DNA from: Candidatus Sulfopaludibacter sp. SbA3
Lineage (GTDB): Bacteria > Acidobacteriota > Terriglobia > Bryobacterales > Bryobacteraceae
Reading direction: 5' to 3'
DNA: 13,550 nt
NCBI GenBank assembly: GCA_945900935.1
Contig: CAMDKT010000085.1
Location: 1 to 13,550 of the forward strand
Under the pieces are notes generated by a model that saw nothing but the letters and a program-made list of their open reading frames with translations, was not told the origin of the DNA and did not search any database. Every line of letters starts with the position of its first letter. Position 1 is the stretch's first letter. The position numbers were made by a program, and so were the translations under genes. Below, piece after piece: positions 5,822 through 12,528 of this stretch.

Positions 5822-7039
5822 ATGGAGCGGTTCACCGGTCTATTGGGTCTGGTCGCGATTCTGGCGACGGCTTATTTATTCTCCTCTGACCGGCGTAAGA
5901 TTAAGCCGCGCCTGCTCCTGTGGGGCCTCGGCCTCCAGTTCCTATTCGCTTTCCTCGTTCTCAAGACAGATGCCGGGCTGATCTTCCACTCGGCGTCCAT
6001 CGCCGTCAACGCATTGCTCGAATACGCCGAGGAAGGCAGTAAGTTCCTCTTCGGTCCATTAGGCTCCAAAGCCGGTCCCTTCGGCGTCGTATTCGCCTTC
6101 CAGGTTCTGCCCATAGTTATCTTCATCGCCGCGCTCTTCGCCGTGCTCTATCAGCTCGGCGTCATGCAAATCGTGATTAAGGTCATGGCCATCGGCATGC
6201 ACCGCGTCATGGGTGCCAGCGGGGCCGAATCTACTTGCGTCGCCGCCAGTATCTTCATGGGCCAGACCGAAGCGCCGCTGACAATCCGCCCATTCCTCGC
6301 CGGACTAACGCGTTCAGAACTATTCACCATCATGACCAGCGGCATGGCCCACGTCTCCGGCGCAGTAATGGCCGCCTACGTGAAGATCGCCGGCGTCGAA
6401 ATCACCCATCTCCTAACCGCCGTCATCATGACCGCGCCCGCCACCATCCTGCTCTCCAAAATGTTCATCCCGGAGACCGAAGAGCCCGCCACCGCCGGCG
6501 ACGTAAAAATCGCGATTGAGAAACCCGGCGTAAATGTCATTGACGCGGCGGCCCGAGGCGCGGCCGATGGCCTGCAACTGGCCCTCAACATCGCCGGCAT
6601 GTTGATTGCTTTCCTCGCTCTGATCGCCTTGGTAAATGGAGTGCTCGGCTGGGTCCATACCTGGGCTCCCTTTGTTCCGGATTCCCTGCAGAAGATCTTC
6701 GGCCTCGTCTTCGCGCCCATCGCCTGGCTCCTGGGTGTCTCCTGGAAAGACGCCGCAACCGTCGGCAACTTACTCGGCACACGCCTCGTTTTGAATGAGT
6801 TCGTCGCGTTTCTAAACCTCGGCCCGATCAAGGACCAGTTAGACCATAAGTCATTCGTCATTGCCACCTTCGCGCTCTGCGGATTCGCGAACTTCTCCTC
6901 CATCGCCATTCAAGTCGGCGGCATCGGCGCGCTCGTTCCGTCCCGAAAATCAGACCTCGCCCGCCTCGGCCTGCGCGCCGTCGCCGCTGGAACTCTTGCC
7001 AATTTCATGTCAGCCTGTATTGCGGGACTCCTGTTATGA
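5822..7039 (+). CDS. nupC: Concentrative nucleoside transporter (CNT/NupC family)
   Basis: The 405-aa inner-membrane protein imports nucleosides by cation symport. It has many hydrophobic segments over its whole length (first at about 5-20, then 30-47, 88-110, and on to the last at 385-405). Residues that bind the nucleoside in Vibrio cholerae CNT are recognisable: GQTEAP (147-152) in the first re-entrant hairpin, NEFVAF (325-330, E326) and GFANFSS (354-360, with F355, N357 and S360). GTRLVLNEF precedes as in the family. Length is typical. Its stop overlaps the ATG of the purine phosphorylase (ATGA, 7036-7039), tying uptake to phosphorolysis. Coupling ion (Na+ or H+) and base preference are not settled by sequence reading. 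Confidence 0.94.
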   Translation: MERFTGLLGLVAILATAYLFSSDRRKIKPRLLLWGLGLQFLFAFLVLKTDAGLIFHSASIAVNALLEYAEEGSKFLFGPLGSKAGPFGVVFAFQVLPIVIFIAALFAVLYQLGVMQIVIKVMAIGMHRVMGASGAESTCVAASIFMGQTEAPLTIRPFLAGLTRSELFTIMTSGMAHVSGAVMAAYVKIAGVEITHLLTAVIMTAPATILLSKMFIPETEEPATAGDVKIAIEKPGVNVIDAAARGAADGLQLALNIAGMLIAFLALIALVNGVLGWVHTWAPFVPDSLQKIFGLVFAPIAWLLGVSWKDAATVGNLLGTRLVLNEFVAFLNLGPIKDQLDHKSFVIATFALCGFANFSSIAIQVGGIGALVPSRKSDLARLGLRAVAAGTLANFMSACIAGLLL

Positions 7040-7860
7040 ACCAACGAATGCTCGCTGATCTGGCCGTCGCGGCGATTCAAGCGAAAATCGGAATGACGCC
7101 CGAAGCCGGCGTCGTCCTCGGCAGCGGCCTCGGCGCTTTCGCCGATGAACTGCGCGACGCCGTCACAATCGACTACCACGACATTCCCCACTGGCCCGCC
7201 TCCACCGCCATCGGCCACGCCGGTAAGTTAGTGGCGGGCTACATTGGCGACGCCCCCATCGTCGTCCTCTCCGGCCGCGCCCATCTCTACGAAGGCTACA
7301 CGCCGCAACAGGCGGCATTCTCCACGCGCGTCATGAGCTTGCTCGGCGCTCATTCCATGGTAATTACCAATGCAGCCGGCGGCATTAATTTGAGTTACAG
7401 CCAGGGCACGCTCGTCGCCATCGCCGATCATATCAACTTACAAGGAGTTAACCCCCTTACCGGCCCTAACGACGACGCCTGGGGCCCTCGCTTCCCCGAC
7501 ATGACCGAGGCCTATTCCACCGCCTACCGCGCCATCGCCCGCAACGCCGCCGCCGTTCTCGGCTTCCAGCTCCCGGAAGGCGTCTACGCCGCTCTCGCCG
7601 GTCCGAACTACGAAACGCCCGCCGAAATCCGCTACCTCCGCGCCATCGGCGCTGACCTTGTCGGCATGTCCACCGTCCCCGAAGTCATCGTCGCCAATCA
7701 TATGGGAATGCGCGTCCTGGCCATCTCCTGTGTTACGAACATGGCCGCCGGCGTGCTCGATCAAAAAATCGACCATGAAGAGGTCCTCGAAACCGGCCGT
7801 CAAGTGCGCGGTCGCTTCACGGAGCTACTCAAAGTCATCCTCCCGCAATTGAAAGGCTAA
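7036..7860 (+). CDS. punA: Purine-nucleoside phosphorylase (trimeric, 6-oxopurine type)
   Basis: The 274-aa cytosolic enzyme cleaves inosine, guanosine and their deoxy forms with phosphate. It belongs to the PunA/XapA/human-PNP family rather than hexameric DeoD. Motifs: VVLGSGLG (26-33, phosphate), GHAGKL (60-65), LSGRAHLYEGY (78-88, matching human R84/H86/Y88), TNAAGGIN (111-118), LAGPNYETPAEIR (187-199) and MSTVPEVIVANHMGM (211-225). E193 and N235 (SCVTNMAAG) are the counterparts of human Glu201 and Asn243, the pair that confers 6-oxopurine specificity and excludes adenosine. The ATG overlaps the transporter stop. Three nucleotides separate its stop from the cytidine deaminase start. Expected product is hypoxanthine or guanine plus ribose-1-phosphate. 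Confidence 0.95.
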   Translation: MNQRMLADLAVAAIQAKIGMTPEAGVVLGSGLGAFADELRDAVTIDYHDIPHWPASTAIGHAGKLVAGYIGDAPIVVLSGRAHLYEGYTPQQAAFSTRVMSLLGAHSMVITNAAGGINLSYSQGTLVAIADHINLQGVNPLTGPNDDAWGPRFPDMTEAYSTAYRAIARNAAAVLGFQLPEGVYAALAGPNYETPAEIRYLRAIGADLVGMSTVPEVIVANHMGMRVLAISCVTNMAAGVLDQKIDHEEVLETGRQVRGRFTELLKVILPQLKG

Positions 7861-7863
7861 TGC

Positions 7864-8256
7864 ATGGACCCGCTGCTCGCCGCGGCCATCGCCGCCCGTG
7901 ATCACGCCCATGCCAAGTACTCGAACTTCCGCGTCGGCGCCGCCCTCGAACTGGAAAACGGCCAAATCGTCTCCGGCTGTAACATCGAAAACGCGAGCTA
8001 TGGTTTGACCATCTGCGCCGAACGCGTGGCCGTCTTTAAGGCCATCAGCGACGGCGCAAAACCGCGCGCGTTTCGCCGCGTCGCCATTTGCGCCGACACC
8101 GAAACCCTCACCCCGCCCTGCGGCGCTTGCCGTCAGATTCTCTGGGAGTTCTGCGGCGACATCCCCGTAATTCTCACCAATCTGCACGGCCTCACTCGCG
8201 AATTTACCGTCGGCCAACTGATCCCGGAGGCATTTGATGATTCCCTATTGGGCTAG
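7864..8256 (+). CDS. cdd: Cytidine deaminase
   Basis: The 130-aa enzyme is a small zinc-dependent cytidine/deoxycytidine deaminase, usually a homotetramer, making uridine/deoxyuridine for the phosphorylase two genes upstream. The active site is complete: CAERVAVFKA (51-60), with zinc ligand C51 and the proton shuttle E53, and PPCGACRQ (84-91), with zinc ligands C86 and C89. NFRVGAALEL (21-30) and CNIENASYG (39-47) form the nucleoside pocket. Length is typical of the tetrameric class. The gene starts 3 nt after the purine phosphorylase stop, and its last 20 nt overlap the next gene, whose ribosome site lies inside it. Confidence 0.95.
   Translation: MDPLLAAAIAARDHAHAKYSNFRVGAALELENGQIVSGCNIENASYGLTICAERVAVFKAISDGAKPRAFRRVAICADTETLTPPCGACRQILWEFCGDIPVILTNLHGLTREFTVGQLIPEAFDDSLLG
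8226..8230 (+). promoter_or_regulatory. Shine-Dalgarno site deciding the deaminase start
   Basis: GGAGG at 8226-8230, inside the end of cdd, lies 6 nt before ATG 8237. It favours that ATG over the TTG one codon upstream (8234). Confidence 0.75.
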
Positions 8257-9613
8257 CCTGTTCTTCGTTCTCAGTACTTACTCCGCTGAGCCCGTCGATC
8301 TCATCCTCTCCGGCCGCCAAGTCGTCACCATGGACGCCGCCCAACGCATTATCGCCAACGGCGCGGTCGCCATCAAGGGCGAAAGAATCGTCGCCGTCGG
8401 CCCCCGCGCCGATATCGACAAAGCCTACAAAGCCAAACTGCGAATCCACCGCCCCGACGCCCTCATCACCCCCGGCCTCATCAACACCCACACCCACGCC
8501 CCCATGAGCCTCTTCCGCGGCATCGCCGACGATCTGCGTTTGCAGGATTGGCTCGAAAAATACATCTTTCCCGCCGAAGCCCGCAATGTTACTCCCGAAT
8601 TTGTCCGCGCCGGTACTCAATTAGCTGTCCTGGAAATGTTACTCGGCGGCACCACCACTTACACCGACATGTATTACTTCGAGGAAGTAATTGCCGAGGC
8701 CACCGCCGCCGCCGGCATGCGCGCCGTCCTCGGTCAGACTATCATCGCCTTCCCCGTGCCCGACGCCAAGACGCCCCAACTCGCCCTCGCCCGCGCCGAG
8801 GCGTTCCTCAAACAGTTCGCCGGTCACCGCCTCATCACCCCAGCCGTCGCCCCCCACGCCCTCTACACCAACAGCGACGAATCCCTCCAAGCCTCCCGCG
8901 CGCTGGCCAATAAATACGGCGCTCCGCTACTCATCCACGTCGCCGAAACCAAGCGCGAATTCGACGAAAGCAAGCAAAAACGCGGCCTCACACCCGTCCA
9001 GGCCCTCGCTAAACTCGGCGTCTTCGACGGCCGCACCGTCGCCGCCCACAGCATCTGGCTGGATGACGAAGACATTGCCATCCTCGCCCGCAAACAGGTC
9101 GGCGTCGCTCATTGCCCCTCCAGTAACATGAAGTTATCCAGCGGCGTCGCCCCGCTTCCGAAGTTACTCAAGCTCGGCGTCGCCCTCGGTCTCGGTCCCG
9201 ACGGTCCCGCCGGCTCTAACAACGACTTCAACTTATTTGAAGAAATGGACCTCGCCGCCAAGTTACAAAAAGTCATTACGATGGACCCCGAGGCGGTCCC
9301 CGCCAAAACAGCTTTCACCATGGCCACCATCGGCGGCGCCCGCGTCCTGGGAATGGAAAAGGAAATCGGTTCCATCGAAGTTGGCAAGCGCGCCGACGTC
9401 ATCGCCATTCGCCTCGACGCCCCGCACGCCTGGCCCATGTTTAACGTCTATTCCCAACTGGTCTACGCCCTCAAGGCCTCCGACGTGAACGATGTCATCG
9501 TCAACGGCAAACTCCTTGTACGTGATCGTAAAACACTTACGTTAGACAAATCGAAGATACAAGCCGAAGCCGAACGTTTTCTCGGACATATCCGTAAAAG
9601 CATTACGTACTAA
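8237..9613 (+). CDS. Amidohydrolase, adenosine/SAH/MTA deaminase type, possibly exported
   Basis: The 458-aa metal-dependent amidohydrolase belongs to the subgroup with S-adenosylhomocysteine/5'-methylthioadenosine deaminase (MtaD) and the TrzN/AtzA chlorohydrolases. Metal and catalytic residues: NTHTH (83-87, H85, H87), PHALYT (206-211, H207), HVAETKREFDE (234-244, H234, E237), AAHSIWLDDED (269-279, H271) and GPDG (320-323, D322). The last motif differs from the usual TDGAASNN: it reads GPDGPAGSNND. The GVAPLPKLL segment (303-311) and the C-terminal IGSIEVGKRADVIAI (377-391) are typical. The N-terminus MIPYWASLFFVLSTYSAEP is hydrophobic and ahead of the usual family start (about VDLIL, 20), suggesting a signal peptide, though it has no N-terminal positive charge. 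In this operon, conversion of adenosine-like to inosine-like nucleosides is the likely job. Exact substrate unknown. Confidence 0.87.
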   Translation: MIPYWASLFFVLSTYSAEPVDLILSGRQVVTMDAAQRIIANGAVAIKGERIVAVGPRADIDKAYKAKLRIHRPDALITPGLINTHTHAPMSLFRGIADDLRLQDWLEKYIFPAEARNVTPEFVRAGTQLAVLEMLLGGTTTYTDMYYFEEVIAEATAAAGMRAVLGQTIIAFPVPDAKTPQLALARAEAFLKQFAGHRLITPAVAPHALYTNSDESLQASRALANKYGAPLLIHVAETKREFDESKQKRGLTPVQALAKLGVFDGRTVAAHSIWLDDEDIAILARKQVGVAHCPSSNMKLSSGVAPLPKLLKLGVALGLGPDGPAGSNNDFNLFEEMDLAAKLQKVITMDPEAVPAKTAFTMATIGGARVLGMEKEIGSIEVGKRADVIAIRLDAPHAWPMFNVYSQLVYALKASDVNDVIVNGKLLVRDRKTLTLDKSKIQAEAERFLGHIRKSITY

Positions 9614-9614
9614 G

Positions 9615-9636
9615 GGTTTGCCTGTCAGCGCAAACC
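9615..9636 (+). terminator. Hairpin after the salvage operon
   Basis: GGTTTGC (9615-9621) pairs with GCAAACC (9630-9636) over an 8-nt loop, starting 2 nt after the deaminase stop. Only short T runs follow, so it is a weak or Rho-assisted terminator candidate at the expected operon end. Confidence 0.4.
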
Positions 9637-9772
9637 TAATAACGTCTTACGAGAATCTACACCGCAATCTTCCACTTCCTCTATGAAGCGAAAGCTAGCG
9701 TACCCGGCGTTCCGGATTATACGGAAACGAATAGAGATGCGTCTGCGTTTCGCCACAGAGAGAGGAACACAA
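9637..9772 (+). promoter_or_regulatory. Upstream region of the PEP-CTERM gene
   Basis: This leader lies between the operon-end hairpin and the PEP-CTERM gene. TTCCG (9710-9714) and CGGAA (9722-9726) form a 5-bp inverted repeat around an AT-rich TTATA core, a possible operator or -10 area. A Shine-Dalgarno GAGAGGA (9760-9766) sits 6 nt before ATG 9773 and decides that start over the in-frame ATGs at 9683 and 9737. I see no sigma-54 type GG/GC pair, which many PEP-CTERM genes elsewhere have. Confidence 0.35.
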
Positions 9773-10507
9773 ATGAATCGCGCCTTTTTAACCGCCGGCT
9801 TGCTCGCCGTCGCCGCCGCCAGCCAGGTTTCCGCCTTAACACTCACGTTTACAGACCGTGGAACCTGGACGTCCCAAATCACAGGCCTCACTAATTTCGA
9901 CGGCGGCACGCAAGCCGCTGGCACTTCCCTCAGCATAGCCAATGGCGGATTGTTTTCCACCACCTTGCAAATCAACGGTTACGGTATCAACCTTTCCAGC
10001 CCCTTGAACCTGATCCGAGCCAACGCCGGCCCCTCGTCAACTTATTACAACTGGGGCACCGGAACCATTATCACCACGCAGGACAAAACCGCCGGGAACA
10101 CCGTCTTCGCCCGCATCTCCTTCGCCAGTCCGGTAAGCGCCTTCGGCTTTAACTACGGTGCCGGCGGCTGTCCAACCTATTTCGCTGGCTGCACCCCCGG
10201 CTCCGCCGCCAGCGTCACCATCTCCCCAGGCGGCCTTGCGTCTCAAAACATCACCACCGTCGCAAACTCACCCCTCAACTTCTGGGGCGTCGTCAGCGAC
10301 TCGCAAACCTTCACCTTCGCCGACATCTTCATCAACACCGACACCCGCTACCTCGTCCTCGACGATATCGCCCAAGGTTCCTTCAACGCGCCCCCGCCCC
10401 CAAGCGAAACCGCCGAACCAGGCACCCTTCTCCAAATAGGACTAGCCGCCGTTCTCTTCGCCTTCGCCCGCCGCAAATTCAGCTCCGCCCAATCCCAAAC
10501 GGCCTGA
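9773..10507 (+). CDS. PEP-CTERM sorting domain surface protein
   Basis: The 244-aa exported protein has a signal peptide (MNRAFLTAGLLAVAAASQVSA, likely cut after A21), a beta-rich, Gly/Ser/Thr/Asn-rich body with two cysteines (C133, C140) that could form a disulfide, and a C-terminal sorting tag. The tag reads AEPGTLLQIGLAAVLFAFARRK: an EPGT motif (215-218) with Ala in place of the usual first Pro, a hydrophobic span (219-231) and a basic end (RRK, 233-235). In known systems an exosortase cuts near PEP and the protein is shown on the cell surface or in extracellular matrix. SAFGFNYGAGG (122-132) and the LDDI stretch (197-200) near the end are common in such proteins. It is a single-gene unit with its own terminator. 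No exosortase gene is in the window. Ligand unknown. Confidence 0.85.
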   Translation: MNRAFLTAGLLAVAAASQVSALTLTFTDRGTWTSQITGLTNFDGGTQAAGTSLSIANGGLFSTTLQINGYGINLSSPLNLIRANAGPSSTYYNWGTGTIITTQDKTAGNTVFARISFASPVSAFGFNYGAGGCPTYFAGCTPGSAASVTISPGGLASQNITTVANSPLNFWGVVSDSQTFTFADIFINTDTRYLVLDDIAQGSFNAPPPPSETAEPGTLLQIGLAAVLFAFARRKFSSAQSQTA

Positions 10508-10534
10508 TTTTTCCCCCGAAGACGACCAGACAAT

Positions 10535-10574
10535 GCCGCGTGAAACCTTTGGGTTCTCACGCGGCGATTTTTTT
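10535..10574 (+). terminator. Intrinsic terminator of the PEP-CTERM gene
   Basis: GCCGCGTGA (10535-10543) pairs with TCACGCGGC (10557-10565); AACC (10544-10547) pairs with GGTT (10552-10555) past a one-base bulge, leaving a 4-nt loop. GA and seven Ts (10568-10574) follow. This is a textbook Rho-independent terminator 28 nt after the stop codon, separating this gene from the RidA-repeat unit. Confidence 0.92.
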
Positions 10575-10605
10575 GCCCCGGACCTTGATAAAATCGGAAG
10601 GCACC

Positions 10606-11721
10606 ATGCCGACTGCACTCTCCATACTGCTCGCGTTGACGCTGCTCCCCGCGCCGCTCGACGCTCAAAAGAAAAACAAGAAAAAACCCGAAATCGAAAT
10701 CACGCAGACTCTCGAAGTCTTGCCCGATCCCCCGGCATCGGTCACCGTCGAAACTGCCAAACTCGAATTCCTCGCCTCCCCCCTCTCCGGCAAAGGCCTC
10801 CTCTCCCAACAAATCCGCGACGCCCTGAAAGCTCTGCGCGCCCAGGCCGGCTCCCGCCCCATCGTCAAAATCCGCGCCTTCGTCTCCGGCACCGGCGATC
10901 AGCGCCGCGTCGCTTCCATCGTCAGCGAAACCTTCGCCGAAAGGAAACAACCCCTCCCCGCCGTCTCCACCATTCAAGTCGGCCAACTCGGCCTCGAAGG
11001 CGCTCAAGTTGTCCTAGAAGCCGTCGTCACCAACAGGAAATCGGTCAACCCCCACGGCCTCGCTTTTCTCAGCGGCATGGGCGGCGTCGCAGCCGATCCT
11101 CCGGAAAAACTCTCCAACATGCTCGACAAAGCCATCGCCGATCTCACCCGCGCCGCCCGCGCCGCCGGCAGTGAACCCGCCGATGTTACCCGCGTCACCT
11201 GCCTGCTCTCCTCCACTGCGCCCATTTCCGAAGTCCGCTCCCGCATCGCCGCCGCCTTCCCATCCGCCGTTCTCACCGCCGTTCAAGCCGAGCGTCTGCA
11301 CGACAAATCGCTCGCCGAATGCGAAGCCGTCGCCCGCCTCCGCATAAAACCCGCCGCCGCCCTCGTCCTGTTGAATCCCCCCGACATGAACCCCTCCCCC
11401 ATGTACTCCAAAGCCGCCCTCGTCGGCTCCGACAAAGTCATCCTCACCGGCGCTCAACTCGCTTTCCACTCCGAAGACAAAGACGTCCAACTCGCCTTCC
11501 AACGCATGGCCAAGGTCCTCGAAGCCGCCCACTCGTCCATGAAACTAGTGGCCTTTTCCAGCCTCTATTCCCTCACAAATTCCATGTCAGCCAAAATTCG
11601 CGCCATTCGTTTCGACCACTACGACAAAGCCCGCCCCCCGGCCAGCACCCTGCTCCTCTTTGAAGGCCTCCCGTCCATGGACGCTTCCTTCGCCATTGAA
11701 CTCGTCGCCGTGCCCCAATAA
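10606..11721 (+). CDS. Exported protein with three RidA-like (YjgF) domains
   Basis: The 371-aa protein begins with a probable signal peptide (MPTALSILLALTLLPAPLDA, cut after A20) and a lysine-rich stretch (22-27). Three consecutive RidA/YjgF-like domains follow, at about 48-142, 148-246 and 262-369. Each shows the family pattern: a beta segment ending near SG/TG (AFLSG 153-157, VILTG 278-282), a helix with regular leucines/alanines (IRDALKALRAQAG; LDKAIADLTRAARAAG; AFQRMAKVLEAAH), then V/L-rich strands and an EAV/ELVAV end (138-140, 240-242, 365-369). RidA deaminates reactive enamine/imine intermediates, needs its Arg105, and is a homotrimer; here the equivalent positions look like V120, about L223 and S347, so classical activity is unlikely. 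The start at 10606 has GGAAGG (10596-10601) upstream. The stop overlaps the methyltransferase ATG by one base. Function unknown. Confidence 0.72.
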   Translation: MPTALSILLALTLLPAPLDAQKKNKKKPEIEITQTLEVLPDPPASVTVETAKLEFLASPLSGKGLLSQQIRDALKALRAQAGSRPIVKIRAFVSGTGDQRRVASIVSETFAERKQPLPAVSTIQVGQLGLEGAQVVLEAVVTNRKSVNPHGLAFLSGMGGVAADPPEKLSNMLDKAIADLTRAARAAGSEPADVTRVTCLLSSTAPISEVRSRIAAAFPSAVLTAVQAERLHDKSLAECEAVARLRIKPAAALVLLNPPDMNPSPMYSKAALVGSDKVILTGAQLAFHSEDKDVQLAFQRMAKVLEAAHSSMKLVAFSSLYSLTNSMSAKIRAIRFDHYDKARPPASTLLLFEGLPSMDASFAIELVAVPQ

Positions 11722-12368
11722 TGGACGAAAAACGCGACCTCGCCCGCGAATTGGCCCGTCAACACTACGACGCCGGCGACCCCCTCGGCTGGTTCGATGC
11801 CCTCTACAAACAAGCCAACGGCGATTTCGACACCATCCCTTGGGCTGACCGCGCCGTCAATCCCCATCTCGCCGCCTGGTGTGAACGTGAATCGCTTCCC
11901 CGCCCCGGCACCAGCGTCGTCGTCATCGGCTGCGGCCTCGGTGACGACGCCGAGTATCTCGCCGCCCGTGGAGCCGTCGTCACCGCCTTCGATTTATCCG
12001 AAACCGCCATCCAATGGTGCCGCGACCGCTTCCCGCAATCCGCCGTCAGTTACAAAGTCGCGAACTTACTCGAATTCATTGGAGACTTCGATCTAGCCGT
12101 AGAAATATACACACTCCAGGCCATGCCCCCCGCCCTCCGCGCCCAAGCCATCGAAGCCGCCGGCAACTTAGCCCGCGACTTACTCATAATCTGCCGCGGC
12201 CGCGATGAAACAGATCCGCCCGGCGAACTCCCGTGGCCGTTAACCCGAACAGATCTGCAACCGCTAACCGGTCTCGGCCTGAAAATCGAATCCTTCGAAG
12301 ACTTCGACGACCCCTTCGATCCCGGCAAACGCCGCTTCCGCGTCTACTGTCGCCGCCTGTTCAAGTAA
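11721..12368 (+). CDS. Class I SAM-dependent methyltransferase
   Basis: The 215-aa cytosolic protein has the Rossmann-like methyltransferase fold. Motif I is VVVIGCGLGDDAEYL (66-80), followed by the acidic end of strand 2, AFDLSETAIQWC (89-100), and a motif III/post-motif region YTLQAMPP (130-137). The N-terminal part with GDPLGWFDALY (19-29) and IPW (39-41) recalls thiopurine-methyltransferase-like small-molecule methyltransferases. The C-terminal RRFRVYCRRLFK closes the sheet. The start codon shares one base with the RidA-repeat stop (TAATG), so translation is probably coupled, although one product appears exported and the other cytoplasmic. The substrate cannot be read from the sequence. 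No separate promoter or terminator is obvious. Confidence 0.87.
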   Translation: MDEKRDLARELARQHYDAGDPLGWFDALYKQANGDFDTIPWADRAVNPHLAAWCERESLPRPGTSVVVIGCGLGDDAEYLAARGAVVTAFDLSETAIQWCRDRFPQSAVSYKVANLLEFIGDFDLAVEIYTLQAMPPALRAQAIEAAGNLARDLLIICRGRDETDPPGELPWPLTRTDLQPLTGLGLKIESFEDFDDPFDPGKRRFRVYCRRLFK

Positions 12369-12375
12369 CCGAAGT

Positions 12376-12429
12376 GCGGATCCCGCGGCGTTGCGTCCTG
12401 AAATCGGCAACGCGCTTCCGGCGATCCGC
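12376..12429. repeat. Nested inverted repeat between convergent genes
   Basis: GCGGATC (12376-12382) pairs with GATCCGC (12423-12429), the next three bases CCG (12383-12385) pair with CGG (12419-12421) past a one-base bulge, and GCGTTGC (12388-12394) pairs with GCAACGC (12407-12413) around a 12-nt loop. It follows the methyltransferase stop and faces the minus-strand gene, so it may serve as a two-way 3' end. No T run is present. Its right part overlaps the decayed Rpn fragment. Confidence 0.4.
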
Positions 12430-12520
12430 CTCAATGGATCTCTAAGGACGCTGCGTGCGCCTTCCTCGCGGCCTTTCGTTATCCCCGAATCGTAATCCGC
12501 TTTCAGAAATACGTTGCTCG
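12413..12520 (-). pseudogene. Decayed fragment of a second Rpn-family gene
   Basis: This stretch resembles an internal part of the neighbouring minus-strand gene. Bases 12443-12520 align with 12672-12749 with one gap at roughly 70% identity by hand count. The minus-strand translation reads NVFLKADYDSGITKG followed by REEGARSVLR, against NAFLKNIHDSAFAKG and CEVGAVNVLR in the intact gene, about 14 of 25 residues identical; similarity fades toward 12413. It has no start codon, lies directly after the stop of the intact gene in a different frame, and covers only the part corresponding to residues about 225-260. The conserved KGREEG string is itself typical of the family, so this is probably the tail of a related tandem copy whose 5' part was lost. 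Confidence 0.68.
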
Positions 12521-12528
12521 CCGCGCAG

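Noticed and set aside
9710..9726. Operator-like TTCCG-N7-CGGAA upstream of the PEP-CTERM gene as a named regulator site
   Set aside because: Only 5 bp per arm and no recognisable regulator consensus; kept only as a remark in the leader entry.
9683..9772. Longer N-terminus for the PEP-CTERM protein
   Set aside because: The extension is basic and would bury the signal peptide; the ribosome site GAGAGGA points to ATG 9773.
10348..11007. Long minus-strand open frame (219 codons)
   Set aside because: It runs across the PEP-CTERM gene end, the intrinsic terminator and the RidA-repeat gene. Its product is a Gly/Asp/Glu-rich composition typical of an antisense shadow in GC-rich DNA.
10533..11174. 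Plus-strand open frame of 213 codons
   Set aside because: Its translation is extremely Arg/Pro rich and it starts in the terminator stem; it is a frame shadow of the RidA-repeat gene.
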